From an uncultured Collinsella sp. (GTDB lineage Bacteria > Actinomycetota > Coriobacteriia > Coriobacteriales > Coriobacteriaceae): a DNA stretch of 15,113 nt. Position numbers and translations under genes: made by a program. Position 1 is the first letter of the stretch; every line of letters begins with the position of its first letter. Under the pieces are notes generated by a model. It searched no databases. It was not told where the DNA came from and saw nothing but the letters and a program-made list of their open reading frames with translations. Positions 13,495-15,113 of the stretch are shown piece after piece. The stretch covers positions 1 through 15,113 of the forward strand of contig USAX01000035.1 in the NCBI GenBank assembly GCA_900552705.1, in the 5' to 3' direction.

Positions 13495-15113
13495 TTAAAG
13501 GGCGTTCGCACACCTCTCGCAGATGTGAGCGTGGCCGTTGTACTCGCCGACGGTGGTGCGGTAGTTCCAGCAACGGTCGCAGCACTCGCCCTCGGCAGCG
13601 TCGATGGCAACGGAGAGCTCCTCGCCCTGGGTGAGCTCAACAGCGGAGACGATGTAGAACTCGGCGAGGTCGACGGCCTTGTCGCCGGTCAGCAGCGCAT
13701 ACATCTCGGCGGGAACGACCGCCTTGACACGGACCTGCTGGCTCTTGGTGAAGGTGCCGACGGAGCGGGCATCCTCAAGGGCCTTGGTCACGGCGCCACG
13801 GAGCTCGAGCGAAGCCTCGAGCACGCCCTCAAACTCATTGGCCTCGTCGATCGTGATGGGCGACTTGTACCAATCGAGCAGCGCGGCGTACTTCTGATGA
13901 TCGACGCAGCCGGCGGGCGCATAGGCCATGGCCTCATCGACGGTGTAGGACAGAATCGGCTGCAGATCGCGCATGAGCATCGAGAAGAGCTCGGCGAGCA
14001 CGGTCTGGGCGCTGCGGCGCTCGAGCGAGCCGGGCTTTTCGCAGTACAGACGGTCCTTCAGGGCGTCGAGGTACACGTTGGAAAGCTCGGTAACCACGAA
14101 GTCGTAGAGCGCACGGTAGGCGCGCGGGAACTCGTAGCAAGAGTAAGCGTCGTCGACCTCGGCCTGGACCTGGGTCAGACGAGCAACCATGAGCTTGTCG
14201 AGCGGCAGCAGATCGGCAAAGGCGACGCCGTCGGTCTCGGGCTCAAACTGACCCTCGAGCTCGGAGAGCAGGAAGCGCAGCGTGTTGCGGAAACGACGGT
14301 AGGCATCGGACGTACGGGCGAGAATCTCGTGGTCGATGGAAACGTCGGAGCTGGTGTCGACCGAGGCGACCCACAGGCGGATGATGTCGGCGCCCATCTC
14401 GTCGCAGACCTTGTTTGGGTCGATGACGTTGCCGAGCGACTTGGACATCTTACGGCCCTGGCCGTCGAGCGTGAAGCCCTGCGAGACGACCGCCTTGTAC
14501 GGAGCGTGGCCGTTGGCGCCCACCGAGGTGAGCAGCGAGCTCTGGAACCAACCGCGGTGCTGGTCGGAGCCCTCGAGGTAGACGTCCGCCGGGTACTCCA
14601 GCTCGGGACGGTACTCGCAGACGGCCTTCCAGGAGACGCCGGAGTCCCACCACACGTCGAGGATGTCCTTATCGGCCTTGAGGTGATGGCCGCCGCACTT
14701 GGGGCAGACGCAGGCCTCGCCCAGATAGCTCTCGGGAGCGTCGGTGAACCAAGCATCGGAGCCCTTCTCGTGGAAGAGCTTGATGACGGCGTCGAGCGTG
14801 GCGTCGTTCATGACCTTCTCGCCGCAGTCGGCGCAGGTGTAGCTCGGGATAGGCACGCCCCAGTTGCGCTGACGGCTGATGCACCAGTCGGGACGCTGCT
14901 CGACCATGGCGCCGATGCGGTTGGCCGCGTGGGCCGGATACCACTTGACGTTCTCGCGGACCTCTTTGCCAGCCTGCTCGCGCAAGCCGGTCTTGTCCAT
15001 CGAGACAAACCACTGGTCGGTAGCACGGAAGAGCACCGGGTGCTTGCAGCGCCAGCAGTGCGGATAGCTGTGCGTGATCTTCTTCTCGAGGACCAGGGTG
15101 CCGCGCTCGCGCA
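13495..15113 (-). CDS. ileS: Isoleucine--tRNA ligase (IleRS), C-terminal part
   Basis: The frame is open to the right edge; 538 residues plus the stop are visible and the N-terminal half is outside. The first visible residues include KITHSYPHCWRCKHPVLFRA, typical of the end of the IleRS editing domain. DWCISRQRNWGVPIP, WWDSGVSW and LEGSDQHRGWFQSSLL follow in the class I core. The adenylate-binding KMSKS loop is at about 221-225 of the visible part. Two cysteine pairs (CADCGEKV and CVCPKCGG) in the connective region suggest an extra zinc ribbon. After the anticodon-binding domain, the last 30 residues carry the C-terminal zinc finger (CDRCW, then CERC), which in bacterial IleRS is needed for tRNA charging. 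Leader-level regulation (T-box) cannot be judged because the 5' end is missing. Confidence 0.97.
   Translation of the reverse strand, partial: RERGTLVLEKKITHSYPHCWRCKHPVLFRATDQWFVSMDKTGLREQAGKEVRENVKWYPAHAANRIGAMVEQRPDWCISRQRNWGVPIPSYTCADCGEKVMNDATLDAVIKLFHEKGSDAWFTDAPESYLGEACVCPKCGGHHLKADKDILDVWWDSGVSWKAVCEYRPELEYPADVYLEGSDQHRGWFQSSLLTSVGANGHAPYKAVVSQGFTLDGQGRKMSKSLGNVIDPNKVCDEMGADIIRLWVASVDTSSDVSIDHEILARTSDAYRRFRNTLRFLLSELEGQFEPETDGVAFADLLPLDKLMVARLTQVQAEVDDAYSCYEFPRAYRALYDFVVTELSNVYLDALKDRLYCEKPGSLERRSAQTVLAELFSMLMRDLQPILSYTVDEAMAYAPAGCVDHQKYAALLDWYKSPITIDEANEFEGVLEASLELRGAVTKALEDARSVGTFTKSQQVRVKAVVPAEMYALLTGDKAVDLAEFYIVSAVELTQGEELSVAIDAAEGECCDRCWNYRTTVGEYNGHAHICERCANAL

Overview
The window is a 15.1 kb, gene-dense, high-GC bacterial chromosomal segment in which every supported gene lies on the minus strand. 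Twelve protein genes follow each other with short gaps or stop/start overlaps, and there are no tRNAs, rRNAs, insertion sequences, CRISPR arrays or phage genes. Gene content, GC-rich codon use and the protein style (IleRS with an extra zinc-ribbon insert, alaS-ruvX-mltG, lspA-rluD, a SigB/SigF-type sigma cassette) suggest an actinobacterium, most likely of the class Coriobacteriia (Collinsella-like). That taxonomic call is an inference from recognition, not from a search.

In transcription order (right to left) the layout is: the C-terminal part of ileS (13495-15113), closed by a strong hairpin terminator; lspA and rluD, overlapping as TAATG; a membrane family-2 glycosyltransferase (10285-11580) followed by a perfect 15-bp hairpin; a stand-alone A24 prepilin-peptidase-like gene and an HD-domain dGTPase-like gene; rarA/mgsA; then a tightly packed stress-type cassette of a DUF948/YtxG-like membrane protein, a degenerate RsbW-like anti-sigma protein, a SigB/SigF-family sigma factor and an AI-2E/PerM-family permease, closed by a perfect terminator; finally alaS, ruvX and the N-terminal part of mltG, which runs off the left edge.

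Most genes are housekeeping: tRNA charging (IleRS, AlaRS), lipoprotein processing (LspA), rRNA pseudouridylation (RluD-type), replication-fork repair (RarA), dNTP hydrolysis (Dgt-like), pre-16S rRNA processing (RuvX/YqgF) and termination of glycan strands (MltG). The most unusual part is the sigma cassette. Its anti-sigma-like protein keeps the general shape of an RsbW/SpoIIAB domain but appears to lack the N-box asparagine and the glycine-rich ATP-lid motifs, and no anti-anti-sigma gene is adjacent. Other points of interest are a hairpin at 10235-10277 that shares a 12-mer with another intergenic gap, an orphan prepilin peptidase, and a repetitive Q/P/A/R-rich cytoplasmic tail on MltG. The very long open frames on the plus strand opposite alaS and the permease are shadows.
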